NCBI GenBank assembly: GCA_041861885.1
Contig: JBGVUE010000001.1
Span: forward strand, 732,001-796,000
Direction of reading: 5' to 3'
Length of the DNA stretch: 64,000 bases
From: Haloimpatiens sp. FM7315
GTDB lineage: Bacteria > Bacillota > Clostridia > Clostridiales > Clostridiaceae
Positions within the stretch are counted from its first letter, which is position 1. Every line of letters begins with the position of its first letter. Below, one piece after another: positions 9,114 to 18,319 of the stretch. The notes below the pieces were generated by a model. That model was not told the origin of the DNA. It saw only the letters and a program-made list of their open reading frames with translations, and did no database searches. The position numbers and the translations under genes were made by a program.

Positions 9114-9751
9114 ATGGATAAAGATAATATTTGTAAGGTTTTAGATATTTTAAGTAGAACTTATAACGGGGCAAAATGTGCTTTGAATTTTAAATCTCCA
9201 TATCAACTTTTGATTTCAACCATATTATCAGCACAGTGTACAGATGAAAGAGTTAATAAAGTTACGGAAGAATTGTATAAAAATTATGACACTCCAAAAA
9301 AATGGCTATTTTAAGTGAGGAAGAACTTGGTGAAAAGATAAAGTCTTGCGGGCTTTATAAAAATAAAAGTAAAAATATATTAAAGGCTACAAAAGATATA
9401 ATAGACAAATTTCATGGAGAGGTTCCAAGTACTATGGAAGAACTTATAACCCTAAAAGGGGTAGGTAGGAAAACTGCTAATGTTGTTCTAAGTAATGCTT
9501 TTGGCATACCTGCAATAGCTGTAGATACTCACGTTTTTAGGGTGTCAAATAGAATTGGCATAGCAAAAGGAAGTAATGTAGATGTAGTTGAAAAGGAGCT
9601 TATGAAAAACATTCCTAAGGAAATGTGGAGCGATAGTCATCATTATTTAATATGGCATGGCCGTAAAATTTGTAAAGCAAGAAACCCAAAATGTGAGGAG
9701 TGTCCTATTAACTTTTTATGTGAATTTTATAGCATAAATTCAAAATGTTAA
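9114..9751 (+). CDS. nth: Endonuclease III, frameshifted in this sequence
   Basis: A bifunctional DNA glycosylase/AP lyase that removes oxidised pyrimidines. The first frame (ATG 9114, GAGGGG upstream) reads to LISTILSAQCTDERVN and stops at 9314. The second has LKGVGRKTANVVLSNAFG, the helix-hairpin-helix with catalytic Lys, then AVDTHVFRVSNR with the catalytic Asp. The four Cys of a [4Fe-4S] cluster follow as C-x6-C-x2-C-x5-C (CKARNPKCEECPINFLC). Adding one A to the A7 run at 9296-9302 joins them as TPKKMAILSEEELG, for about 212 residues. That is the normal length, so an intact gene with a base-calling error is likely. Confidence 0.92.
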
Positions 9752-9896
9752 AAAAACTTTAATCCAAGCCTCTAATTTAAGGAAATAGGTGTTATAGTCC
9801 TTATAAAAGCCAGCATACTAAAATTCAAGTCTTGAATTATTTCTTGCAAATGTTAGAATAGTTTTAGAATACTAATTCATTTTGGGAGGAATTATT

Positions 9897-11069
9897 ATGA
9901 ATAAACAGGAAGAAGCTATTAAGGTACACAAAGAATTAAAAGGAAAACTAGAAATAAAAAGTAAAATGCCATTAAAAACTATGGATGATTTATCTGTGGC
10001 ATATACACCTGGAGTTGCTGCACCATGTGTAGAAATATCTAAAGACAAAGAAAAAGTATATGATTATACAATAAAAGGCAATACAGTAGCTGTTGTAACT
10101 AATGGTACTGCTGTATTAGGTCTTGGAAACATAGGACCAGAAGCAGGACTTCCAGTAATGGAAGGAAAATCTCTTTTGTTTAAAGAATTTGGTGGAGTAA
10201 ATGCAATTCCAATATGTTTAGATACTAAAGATCCAGATGAGGTTATAAAGGCAGTTAAATTAATTGCACCTACTTTTGGCGGTATAAATCTTGAGGATAT
10301 AAAAGCTCCAGAATGTTTTTATATAGAAAACACTTTAAAGAAAGAGTTAGACATACCTGTATTTCATGATGATCAACATGGAACCGCAGTAGTAGTTCTT
10401 GCAGGTCTTTATAATGCATTAAAAATTGTAAATAAAAAAATTGAAGATATTTCTGTTGTCATAAATGGATCAGGTGCAGCAGGAATTGCTATATGTAAGC
10501 TTCTTATGAAAGCTGGAGTTAAAGATGTTGTAATGTGTGATACTAAAGGAGCTATAGTAGAAGGGGATCCAAGATTAAATGACTCTAAAAAAGAAATTGC
10601 TAAAATGACAAATAGAAATCTTGAAAAGGGTACTTTGAAGGATGTAGTAAAAAATAAGGATGTTTTTGTTGGAGTTTCAGCTCCAGGAGTTTTAACAAAA
10701 GAAATGGTAAAAACTATGAATAAGGATTCCATGATATTTGCTATGGCAAATCCTACTCCTGAAATTATGCCAGAAGAAGCTAGAGAGGCAGGCGCTAGAG
10801 TCATAGCAACTGGAAGATCAGATTTTCCAAACCAGATAAACAATGTGCTTGTATTTCCAGGAATATTCAAAGGTGCTTTGGAAGTTAGAGCAAGAGAGAT
10901 AAATGATGAAATGAAATTAGCAGCAGCTAGAGCTATAGCAAGTCTTGTTGAGGAAGATAGATTAAATGAAGAGTATATAATACCAGATGCATTTAATAAA
11001 AATGTATCTGAATCTGTATCAAATGAAGTAAAGAGAATAGCTAGAGAAATGGGAGTTGCAAGAATTTAA
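9897..11069 (+). CDS. NAD-dependent malic enzyme
   Basis: A 390-residue short bacterial malic enzyme, decarboxylating malate to pyruvate. SVAYTPGVAAPC holds the conserved Tyr region. The metal and substrate motif is GGINLEDIKAPECF with FHDDQHGTAVVVLAGL. The NAD fold has INGSGAAGIAICKLL, and AMANPTPEIMPEEA is also diagnostic. ATG 9897 with GGGAGGA is preferred over the TTG at 9882, which lies before the Shine-Dalgarno. It is monocistronic with a very strong terminator. In clostridia such enzymes are mostly NAD-linked, but the cofactor is not proven by the sequence. Confidence 0.93.
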   Translation: MNKQEEAIKVHKELKGKLEIKSKMPLKTMDDLSVAYTPGVAAPCVEISKDKEKVYDYTIKGNTVAVVTNGTAVLGLGNIGPEAGLPVMEGKSLLFKEFGGVNAIPICLDTKDPDEVIKAVKLIAPTFGGINLEDIKAPECFYIENTLKKELDIPVFHDDQHGTAVVVLAGLYNALKIVNKKIEDISVVINGSGAAGIAICKLLMKAGVKDVVMCDTKGAIVEGDPRLNDSKKEIAKMTNRNLEKGTLKDVVKNKDVFVGVSAPGVLTKEMVKTMNKDSMIFAMANPTPEIMPEEAREAGARVIATGRSDFPNQINNVLVFPGIFKGALEVRAREINDEMKLAAARAIASLVEEDRLNEEYIIPDAFNKNVSESVSNEVKRIAREMGVARI

Positions 11070-11077
11070 CATAAATA

Positions 11078-11130
11078 AAAAAAGCCCAGTTGGAAATTTT
11101 TATATTTTCAACTGGGCTTTTTTCTTTTTT
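11078..11130 (+). terminator. Strong terminator of the malic enzyme gene
   Basis: AAAAAAGCCCAGTTG pairs with CAACTGGGCTTTTTT around an AAATTTTTATATTT loop. The flanking A and T tracts make it bidirectional. Confidence 0.95.
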
Positions 11131-11323
11131 AGTATTGAGTTTGATTTTAGAGTTATAGTAGAAAATAGTTTTATATAAAGGAATTATTCGCAAATATAAA
11201 ATGCTTACTTTTGACTTTATTTAAATTTACTTGAATAAATTGTATTTATTTGGATATTAATATAATAAGAGATTAAATACAAATGAATTCAAAGTTTTTT
11301 TATTAAAAGTCGGGGGTAAGTAA

Positions 11324-11769
11324 ATGAGATACAAAAATAAGAAAAATAAAAGAAGAAAATTAATTAAAAGGATTTTTACATTTAGAAGAATTTTAATGGT
11401 GATTTTAGTTTTTGCTGCTAGTTTATTTAGTTATTATACCAGCAACAATTTAAAAGACTCTAAACAAATTATAATATATTTAAATGAAATGGGACAAAAG
11501 AAAGAAAATAGTTATAGTAGTAGATTAAATAATTTTTGTGGTTTGAAAGTGGACAAACTTATGATTACAGAGGTTACTGTGAAATAACAACTACTGTAAA
11601 GGATATAGATAAATTTAAAAATAATATTTATAAGGAAAAAAGATTGTATCTAGAAAAAACAGGACTTATAGAGTTTTCTGTAACGGTTCCTAAAAAAGCA
11701 GCATATGCTTGTGAAGGAGAAAAATTACAATATAAACTAAGTAGAATCTTTTATAATAAACAAAAATAA
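11324..11769 (+). CDS. Small membrane-anchored protein of unknown function, frameshifted
   Basis: ATG 11324 after GGGGGTAAG begins a very basic N-terminus (MRYKNKKNKRRKLIKRIFTF), one hydrophobic helix at about residues 24-42, and an external part. The frame stops at 11587. An overlapping frame continues as WFESGQTYDYRGYCEITTTV. Adding one T to the T5 run at 11533-11537 fuses them into about 149 residues: a positive-inside single-span protein with a small extracellular domain. I do not recognise the family. A real break is possible but fits the window-wide homopolymer pattern less well. Confidence 0.5.
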
Positions 11770-12013
11770 AACTTTGATTAGTAATAATTATATTATTACT
11801 AGAGTATTAATAGTATTAATGTAAATTTGAAAAATAATTTAAGCCAGTTAAACTTTTAAATTAAAAGTAGGAATATATAAATACAATTTGACTTTTAAAA
11901 ATTAAAATTTAATTTATTGTGTTAATATGAAAAAATATAAAAATGAGTATTTTTATATTTTTTTATGTATTATAATAGTAATATGAAATAGTTAATATTT
12001 TGGGAGGAAAGCT

Positions 12014-12589
12014 ATGAATAAATCATTGAAAAAATTATTAATTGTTTTGGCTGTTATATTAATCATAATACTGCCTTTAGTAACTACTTATAATAAATTA
12101 GTTACTTTAGAGCAAAATGTAGAACAGACACAAAGCGAAATAGACAAACAACTTCAAAGAAGAATGGATTTAATCCCCAATATTGTGGAGACAGTAAAAG
12201 GCTATGCCACACAAGAAAAAGAAATATATACAAATATAGCGGAAGCTAGAGCAAAATTATCAGGAGCTAATACAATTACAGAAAAAGCAAATGCTGACAA
12301 TCAATTATCCTCAGCACTGTCAAGGCTTTTAGTGGTTGTAGAAAATTATCCTCAATTAAAATCTGATGCGAATTTTAGAGATTTAACAGTTTCTCTTGAA
12401 GGCACTGAAAACAGGATAACAATAGCAAGAGGGGACTATAATGAGGCAGTAAAAAGTTACAATGTAGCTATAAGAAGATTTCCAAGTTCTATAGTTGCAG
12501 GAGTATTTGGTTTTGATAAAAAAGATTATTATAAAGCAGAAAATGGTGCAAAAGAAGTGCCAAAAGTTGATTTTTCAAATTTAAAATAA
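12014..12589 (+). CDS. LemA family protein
   Basis: A 191-residue LemA-fold protein. An N-terminal membrane helix (about residues 7-24) is followed by YNKLVTLEQNVEQTQSEIDK. The family hallmark, QLQRRMDLIPNIVETVKGYA, is at about 46-65, with long helices and FPSSIVAGVFGF near the C-terminus. LemA proteins are membrane-anchored helical bundles of unclear role. The ATG at 12014 has GGGAGG at 12001-12006. The next gene, with a TPM domain, starts 19 bp downstream; LemA-TPM pairs are a recurrent arrangement and the two are probably one operon. Confidence 0.92.
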   Translation: MNKSLKKLLIVLAVILIIILPLVTTYNKLVTLEQNVEQTQSEIDKQLQRRMDLIPNIVETVKGYATQEKEIYTNIAEARAKLSGANTITEKANADNQLSSALSRLLVVVENYPQLKSDANFRDLTVSLEGTENRITIARGDYNEAVKSYNVAIRRFPSSIVAGVFGFDKKDYYKAENGAKEVPKVDFSNLK

Positions 12590-12608
12590 TATTAAATAGG
12601 TGAAAAAT

Positions 12609-13409
12609 ATGAAAAAATTTAAAAATTTGAATAAAGTTTTTACCTTAAAAATCTTAACCATAGTGATGCTGTGCTTTTGCTTTTTTATGACAAGGCAATA
12701 TGCTATGGCTAAAGGTCAGTATCCTAATCCTACTGAATTAAAATATGTTAATGATTACGCTGATATGATAGATGAGAATACTAAGGAGAATTTAGTATCT
12801 ACAGGAAAAGAGCTTGAAGATAAAACCGGAGCTCAATTAGTTGTGGTTACCATAAAATCCTTAGGTGATGAGAACATTGAAGATTACGCAAATAAGCTAT
12901 TTAGGAAATGGGGTATTGGAGAAAAAAATAAAGATAATGGTCTTCTGATTTTAATATCAAAAGAAGATAGAAAATGGAAGGTTGAAGTTGGAACTGGGTT
13001 AGAAGGAGCAATAACGGATATATATTCAAGTAGAGTTATGAATGATGAATATGTAAAAGAAGCCAGAAAAGAAAATTATTCTGAAGGAATAAAACGCTGT
13101 TATGGTATCTTTACTCAAAGCATTGCTAAGGAATATTCGGTTAAAATTGAATCTTCTAATAAGGTAGATTTGGAACCTAAAACTGAGCCCGTAAAAAATA
13201 AACCAAAACTAGTGGCTTCTGGTTTCATTATGCTATTGATTTTAATTGATATATTTTTTAATAAAGGTAGAATGTTAAAACTTTTCTTTTATAGTTCACT
13301 GTTTAATAGAGGCAGAGGACCTTTTGATGATGATCATTTTGGTGGAGGAAGTTCTGGTGGCTTTGGCGGAGGAAGTTCTTCTGGAGGAGGATCTTCTGGT
13401 AGCTGGTAA
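12609..13409 (+). CDS. TPM-domain membrane protein with Gly/Ser-rich tail
   Basis: About 266 residues. A signal peptide (to about residue 30, ending YAMAKG) is followed by a TPM domain from YVNDYADMIDENTKENLVST through VEVGTGLEGAITD. A transmembrane helix lies near 200-218, then a cytoplasmic stretch ending in a GGGSSGGFGGGSSSGGG-type tail. This is the standard layout of TPM (YgcG-like) proteins found with LemA. ATG 12609 with AGGTG upstream is preferred over the GTG at 12600, which overlaps that site. Some TPM domains have phosphatase activity, but the substrate here is unknown. Confidence 0.9.
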   Translation: MKKFKNLNKVFTLKILTIVMLCFCFFMTRQYAMAKGQYPNPTELKYVNDYADMIDENTKENLVSTGKELEDKTGAQLVVVTIKSLGDENIEDYANKLFRKWGIGEKNKDNGLLILISKEDRKWKVEVGTGLEGAITDIYSSRVMNDEYVKEARKENYSEGIKRCYGIFTQSIAKEYSVKIESSNKVDLEPKTEPVKNKPKLVASGFIMLLILIDIFFNKGRMLKLFFYSSLFNRGRGPFDDDHFGGGSSGGFGGGSSSGGGSSGSW

Positions 13410-13445
13410 TGTAAATAGGTAACCTAAAATGGGTGGTGAAATGGG

Positions 13446-14189
13446 ATGAATATGGAAAATCTAAAAAACATTAAATGGAATAATCAAACTTTTAATGAAT
13501 TTAGAGAAATGCTATATTCTTTAAAAGATGAGGAGTATAAAAGCTTTAATGAAAAGATAATTCCTAATATAGGAAAAAACATTGGGATCAGAACTCCTGT
13601 TTTAAAAGAAATAGGAAAAAAATTAAAGCAAAGTGATCAGGTTTTAAAAATGTACAATTTCTTAGATGAAGAAGATATATACGAAGAAAAAGTTCTGCAA
13701 GGCTATCTTCTTCCTAATTTAAGATATTCAGACACTAAGGAACTTTTTAATAATATAGATTTATATATTTTGAGAATTGATAATTGGGCCTTATGTGATG
13801 GTTTTGTTGTTAATCTAAAAGAAGCTGTTAATAGTAATAAAGAAAGTTTTTTTGTAAGAGTTAAAAAATATATAAGAAGTAATAATCCTTGGGAAATAAG
13901 ATTTGGTTTAGTTTTATTAAACAATTATTTTGTAGATGAAAAACATATTGAGGATATTTTTTTACTTGTTAAGTATATAAATAATAATGACTATTATGTA
14001 AGCATGGCTATAGCTTGGCTTATGAGTACTTGTTATTTTTTCAATAAGTTTTTAACTTTAGAGTTTGTAACTAGCGAAAAATTAAATAAAGAATGCATAG
14101 TAAAGACACTACAAAAAATACTTGAATCTAAGAAGATTACTGATAAAGATTCGGCACAGTTAAAAAATTTAAAGAAGAAATATATTTAA
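13446..14189 (+). CDS. AlkD-like DNA alkylation repair protein
   Basis: A 247-residue all-helical HEAT-like repeat protein of the DNA alkylation repair family. KNIGIRTPVLKEIGKKL (about 45-61), RIDNWALCDGFVVNL near 115 and SNNPWEIRFGLVLLNNYFV near 150 match the family. They include the D-N-W-x-x-x-D element that corresponds to the AlkD active-site region. AlkD excises cationic N3/N7-alkylated purines without base flipping. Here the position after Trp is Ala, so activity needs testing. GGTGG before ATG 13446 serves as ribosome-binding site, 36 bp after the TPM gene, so co-transcription is possible. A terminator follows. Confidence 0.85.
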   Translation: MNMENLKNIKWNNQTFNEFREMLYSLKDEEYKSFNEKIIPNIGKNIGIRTPVLKEIGKKLKQSDQVLKMYNFLDEEDIYEEKVLQGYLLPNLRYSDTKELFNNIDLYILRIDNWALCDGFVVNLKEAVNSNKESFFVRVKKYIRSNNPWEIRFGLVLLNNYFVDEKHIEDIFLLVKYINNNDYYVSMAIAWLMSTCYFFNKFLTLEFVTSEKLNKECIVKTLQKILESKKITDKDSAQLKNLKKKYI

Positions 14190-14195
14190 TAGTAA

Positions 14196-14246
14196 GGGCT
14201 ATTTTGCCATATACATGGTTACAGGCAATAGCTCTTTTATTTTTCT
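14196..14246 (+). terminator. Terminator after alkD-like gene
   Basis: GGGCTATTTTGCC pairs imperfectly with GGCAATAGCTC around an 18-nt loop, followed by TTTTATTTTT. Confidence 0.75.
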
Positions 14247-14424
14247 GCCTAAAATATTTTTTATATAATAGTAAAACCTAGTATTTTTGAGAAAAACACA
14301 GTTTTTTAAATTAAAAGTAATATAATAATAATTTCATAATATATTTTATATAGTAACAAATATATGGACTAAAAGTTTTTTTGTAGTATAATATCTAAAG
14401 GTGTTACAAAAGGAGAGATTTACT

Positions 14425-15960
14425 ATGTCAAAAAACAAGAAAAATAGTAAAAAAATATCATTAATTGTAATAGCAGTTATAGTGTTTTTTTTAGGACTAA
14501 TTACTTATTTATATTCTGATATAACAAGTTATAAAAATTTAATTTTTAAAGGAGTTACTGTAGGAGGGGTAGACCTATCTGGAAAGACCAAAAATGAGGC
14601 TTTAGATTTATTAAAAAAAGGCCATGATAATGCAATAAAAAATAATAAAATTACTATAAAAGTAAAGGCTAAATCATATAATATTCGATATTCAGATTTA
14701 CAACCTAGATGTAACTACGATGAATTGTTGGACAAGGTGTATGCTTATGGTAGAGAAGAAAATTTTATTAAAAAATTGTATACAATTAAGTTTGGAAAAA
14801 ATAAAGAATTTGAATTTAATTTTGATTATGATGATGAGCCTATAAAAAAATTAATAAGCGAGATTGAAAAAGAAATAAATAAAGAACCAGAAGATGCAGC
14901 TATTAAGAATTTGAAATCAGGAGATTTATCTATAATACCTGAAAAAAATGGTGAAAAGTTATTGTCTGCAAAATTAAGCAATCAGATTAGAGAAAATATA
15001 AAAAAAGAAAATTTAAAAAGTTTTAAATTAGAAGCACCTGTAGAAGTTAGAAAGCCAAAGATTACCAAAGAAAAATTAAAAAATATAGATTCATTAATTA
15101 CCTCATTTAGTACAAGTTATGGAACATCTTCTTATGAGAGAGCAACTAATATAAAAATAGCTACAGCAAGTATTAATGGATATGTGTTAATGCCAGGAGA
15201 GGTTTTTAGTTTTAATGAAGTAGTTGGCAAGAGAACAGCTGAAAAAGGTTATGAAAGCGCTGGAGTCATAATTGGCAACAAGTTAGAATCAGGTTTAGGT
15301 GGTGGAGTGTGCCAAGTATCTTCTACTCTTTACAATGCTGTATTAAATGCTGGTTTGAATTCTGTTGAGAGAGTTCATCATACTTTCCCTTCAAGTTATG
15401 TAAAGATGGGAAGAGATGCTACAGTTGATTATGGAAATATAGATTATAAGTTTAAGAATTCATTCAATCATCCAATATATATAGAGGGGCATGCAGGTGG
15501 TGGAGTTATAAACTTTAATATTTATGGAAGTAAAGATCTAAAAAGTCAGACCTATACTATAGAAAGTGAAGTATATAAAACCATAGAAGTAACTACTGAT
15601 TTTAAAGATGACCCTAATTTGGAGGTTGGCAAAACTGAACAAGTTCAAAAACCACATAAAGGATTCAAAGTAAAAGTATATAGAAGTAAATATGTTAATG
15701 GGGAATTTATAAGTAAAGAAGTTATTTCAGATGATTATTATAAACCGGTAAATGAGGTAGTTAAAAGAGGAACTAAAAAAATAGAAGAAACGGATTTAGA
15801 TAATAAAGAAAAAAGTGATAAAGAAAAATTGGATGAAAAGAATAAGACAGATAAAACTGATGAAAATATGAAAAAAGAGGAAAATAAAGATAAGGCTGAG
15901 GAAGAAAACAAAAAAACAGATGATGTAGAATATAATTCAAATAAAACTAAAAAAGAATAA
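14425..15960 (+). CDS. VanW-family cell-wall-associated protein
   Basis: About 511 residues. A basic N-terminus and one membrane helix (about residues 10-32) are followed by GVTVGGVDLSGKTKNEALDLL, the start of a YoaR-type peptidoglycan-binding-like domain. The VanW domain runs from about residue 225 (FSTSYGTSSYERATNIKIA) through MPGEVFSFNEVVGKR, GGVCQVSSTLYNAVL and RVHHTFPSSYV. A G5-like segment precedes a long Lys/Glu/Asp-rich tail. VanW domains occur in vancomycin clusters and spore or wall proteins; their activity is unclear. ATG 14425 has AAAGGAGAG upstream, so the GTG at 14401 is rejected. A strong terminator ends it. Confidence 0.9.
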   Translation: MSKNKKNSKKISLIVIAVIVFFLGLITYLYSDITSYKNLIFKGVTVGGVDLSGKTKNEALDLLKKGHDNAIKNNKITIKVKAKSYNIRYSDLQPRCNYDELLDKVYAYGREENFIKKLYTIKFGKNKEFEFNFDYDDEPIKKLISEIEKEINKEPEDAAIKNLKSGDLSIIPEKNGEKLLSAKLSNQIRENIKKENLKSFKLEAPVEVRKPKITKEKLKNIDSLITSFSTSYGTSSYERATNIKIATASINGYVLMPGEVFSFNEVVGKRTAEKGYESAGVIIGNKLESGLGGGVCQVSSTLYNAVLNAGLNSVERVHHTFPSSYVKMGRDATVDYGNIDYKFKNSFNHPIYIEGHAGGGVINFNIYGSKDLKSQTYTIESEVYKTIEVTTDFKDDPNLEVGKTEQVQKPHKGFKVKVYRSKYVNGEFISKEVISDDYYKPVNEVVKRGTKKIEETDLDNKEKSDKEKLDEKNKTDKTDENMKKEENKDKAEEENKKTDDVEYNSNKTKKE

Positions 15961-16002
15961 TAAAACAATTTAATAAAGATTTGAAGTTATGACTGTTAAA
16001 TG

Positions 16003-16049
16003 AGCTGCTAAGTTAGAATGAAAATTTACTAATTTAGCAGCTTGTTTTA
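16003..16049 (+). terminator. Terminator after VanW-family gene
   Basis: AGCTGCTAA (16003-16011) pairs perfectly with TTAGCAGCT (16034-16042), followed by TGTTTTATT. Confidence 0.8.
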
Positions 16050-16158
16050 TTAAACATAAGATAAATTTCCTTATATATAAAATTATAGCAAAAAATCGGT
16101 AAATGTTATATAATATATAAAAATAATGAATTTTGAAAAAATAAGGGGGCGGCACTAA

Positions 16159-17118
16159 GTGAATGATGATTTAGAACTAATTAATAAAATTATAATTAAT
16201 ATGGAGAAAGTTATAATAGGTAAAACTTTAGAAATTAGAAATATAATGAAAGGAATAATTTCAAATGGGCACATACTTATCGAAGATGTCCCAGGTGTTG
16301 GTAAAACCATGCTAGTTAAATCCTTAGCAAAATCCTTGAAATTGTCCTACAGTAGAATACAATTTACTCCGGATTTATTGCCTTCGGATATTACAGGGGT
16401 GTCAATATATAATCCTAAGAACATGGATTTTGAATTTAAAAAAGGACCAGTGTTTTCAAATATTATATTAGCAGATGAAATTAATAGAACTTCTCCTAAA
16501 ACTCAGGCAGCACTTCTTGAAGTTATGGAGGAACGACAAGTTTCAGAGGGGAATCAGGTTTATAAATTGAATAAACCATTTATAGTACTGGCTACTCAAA
16601 ATCCTATAGAGTGTGAAGGAACTTATGTCTTGCCTGAAGCTCAATTAGACAGATTTATGATTAAGGTAAAAATAGGTTATCCAGATGATAATTCAGAACT
16701 TAAAATACTTGATATATATAAAGAGAATGAACCTTTAGAGGATTTGAAAGCTATTTCAGATATAGATGATATATTGTTATTGCAACAAAAAGTTAGAGAA
16801 ATATATGTAAGTCAGAATATAAAAAAATATATAATCAACATAGTAAATGCAACTAGAAACAATAAGGGCTTAATTTTAGGAGCAAGCACTAGAGCAACAT
16901 TATCACTTCTTAGAATTTCACAGGCTAATGCATTGATTAATGGAAGAAAATTTGTTATTCCAGAAGATGTAAAAGAGAATGCTATACCTGTTTTGAGTCA
17001 CAGACTTATATTATCACCATCTGCTAAAATTAATAACTACACTACTCAGAATATAGTAGAGGAAATATTAAGTACTATATTAATTCCAAGGGACGATAAT
17101 TATGATAAGAATAAATAA
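16159..17118 (+). CDS. MoxR-family AAA+ ATPase
   Basis: A 319-residue AAA+ ATPase of the MoxR branch. Walker A is E-D-V-P-G-V-G-K-T at about residues 40-48. IRIQFTPDLLPSDITG is a MoxR signature. Walker B is I-I-L-A-D-E-I-N-R-T near 105, followed by the sensor region VLATQNPIECEGTY and an arginine-finger region LPEAQLDRFM. MoxR proteins act as chaperone-like partners for neighbouring DUF58 and von Willebrand-type proteins. GTG 16159 has GGGGGCGG upstream. The 3' end overlaps the DUF58 gene by 17 bp, which is strong evidence for one operon with it and the transglutaminase gene. Confidence 0.95.
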   Translation: MNDDLELINKIIINMEKVIIGKTLEIRNIMKGIISNGHILIEDVPGVGKTMLVKSLAKSLKLSYSRIQFTPDLLPSDITGVSIYNPKNMDFEFKKGPVFSNIILADEINRTSPKTQAALLEVMEERQVSEGNQVYKLNKPFIVLATQNPIECEGTYVLPEAQLDRFMIKVKIGYPDDNSELKILDIYKENEPLEDLKAISDIDDILLLQQKVREIYVSQNIKKYIINIVNATRNNKGLILGASTRATLSLLRISQANALINGRKFVIPEDVKENAIPVLSHRLILSPSAKINNYTTQNIVEEILSTILIPRDDNYDKNK

Positions 17119-18255
17119 AGGGTTTATAATTTGCACTGCACTTGCGTTTGTTTTTGCTTTTTTGTTTGGAGGGAATCTTCCATATACTATATTCTATGTC
17201 TTAATAGTTTCCTTAATGATACAGTGTATATATATACAGAAAATATCCAAAGATATTTATTTAGGTATAGATAGATTAAATGAAAGGTATAGTGTGGGAG
17301 ATAAATGCACTTTAAATATTTTGGTTAAGAATTACAGTCTCCCTTACGTATATGTAGAAAATACAGTTTTAAAGAAATTTAGTAATAATTATAATGGACA
17401 TTGCCTATTTTTAGATTCTAGTGGAAGTGAACTCATAAAAATAGATGTAGAGTTTAAGAATAGAGGAATTTACGATTTAGGAAAGTTTCATCTTTGTATA
17501 TATGATATATTTAATTTCTTTTATATGAAAAAGGACAAGCATGTAGAGGATGCCTTTATTAAGATTTACCCGAAAATTCATACAATTAATAAGAAAATTC
17601 TTTTGGGAGGTGGGAGCCTAAAGGCAATAAGCATAAATAAAAATTGCAAGGATAATTATAGCTGCATAAAAGATGTAAGAAAATATGTAACTGGTGATAG
17701 TTTGAAAAAAATACACTGGAAGCTTAGTGCAAAGCATAGAGAGTTATATGTAAAAAATTATGAAGATGAATATGGTGAGAGATGCTGTGTGTTTTTAGAT
17801 GTAAATAAAAAAATTTACAGGATAAAGACTATGATTTGATTGAGGAAACTTGTGTTGAAGTATTAGTTTCTTTGGTTAATTTTATAATAGGTAATGGGGT
17901 TAAATTAAATATATTTGTTAACAACAAGGATTATGAGCAAATGGAGGTATATAATAAAAGTTCTTTTGAGGAATTTATGGAAGTTTTAATTAGAGAAAAG
18001 GTAAATGGTTATGTAGGTGTTGATAAATTATTAAGCACTCAATTAAAAAAAATAGGAAAGGGTGAAATTATATATTTAATTATTTCTGGAATTACAAAAG
18101 AGATATATGAAACAGCATATGAATTATATAAAAAGAACTATAAATTGATAATAATTTATAATTTCTATGACAACAATACTAAAAAATATGGGAATAAATT
18201 AAATGAAATTGGTGTAAAATGTGCCTTCGGAAAAGACTTTATAAAGGATAATTAA
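17102..18255 (+). CDS. DUF58 domain protein, frameshifted in this sequence
   Basis: A membrane-tethered protein of about 385 residues. Two close N-terminal helices (about residues 8-45) precede an external beta domain. The DUF58 signature CIKDVRKYVTGDSLKKIHWK and SAKHRELYVKNYEDEYGER follows near residue 200. The first frame stops at 17839. Adding one A to the A7 run at 17807-17813 continues it as NKKNLQDKDYDLIEETCVEV into the C-terminal half, which resembles a von Willebrand-like fold. DUF58 proteins pair with MoxR ATPases and transglutaminase-like partners, as here. Function remains unassigned in the family. The start overlaps moxR. Confidence 0.9.
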
Positions 18256-18319
18256 AATTTATTTTACCTTTAGAAAGTATAATTTATCAATTTCGTTTTT
18301 TTTAAAGGGGAGAGCATCT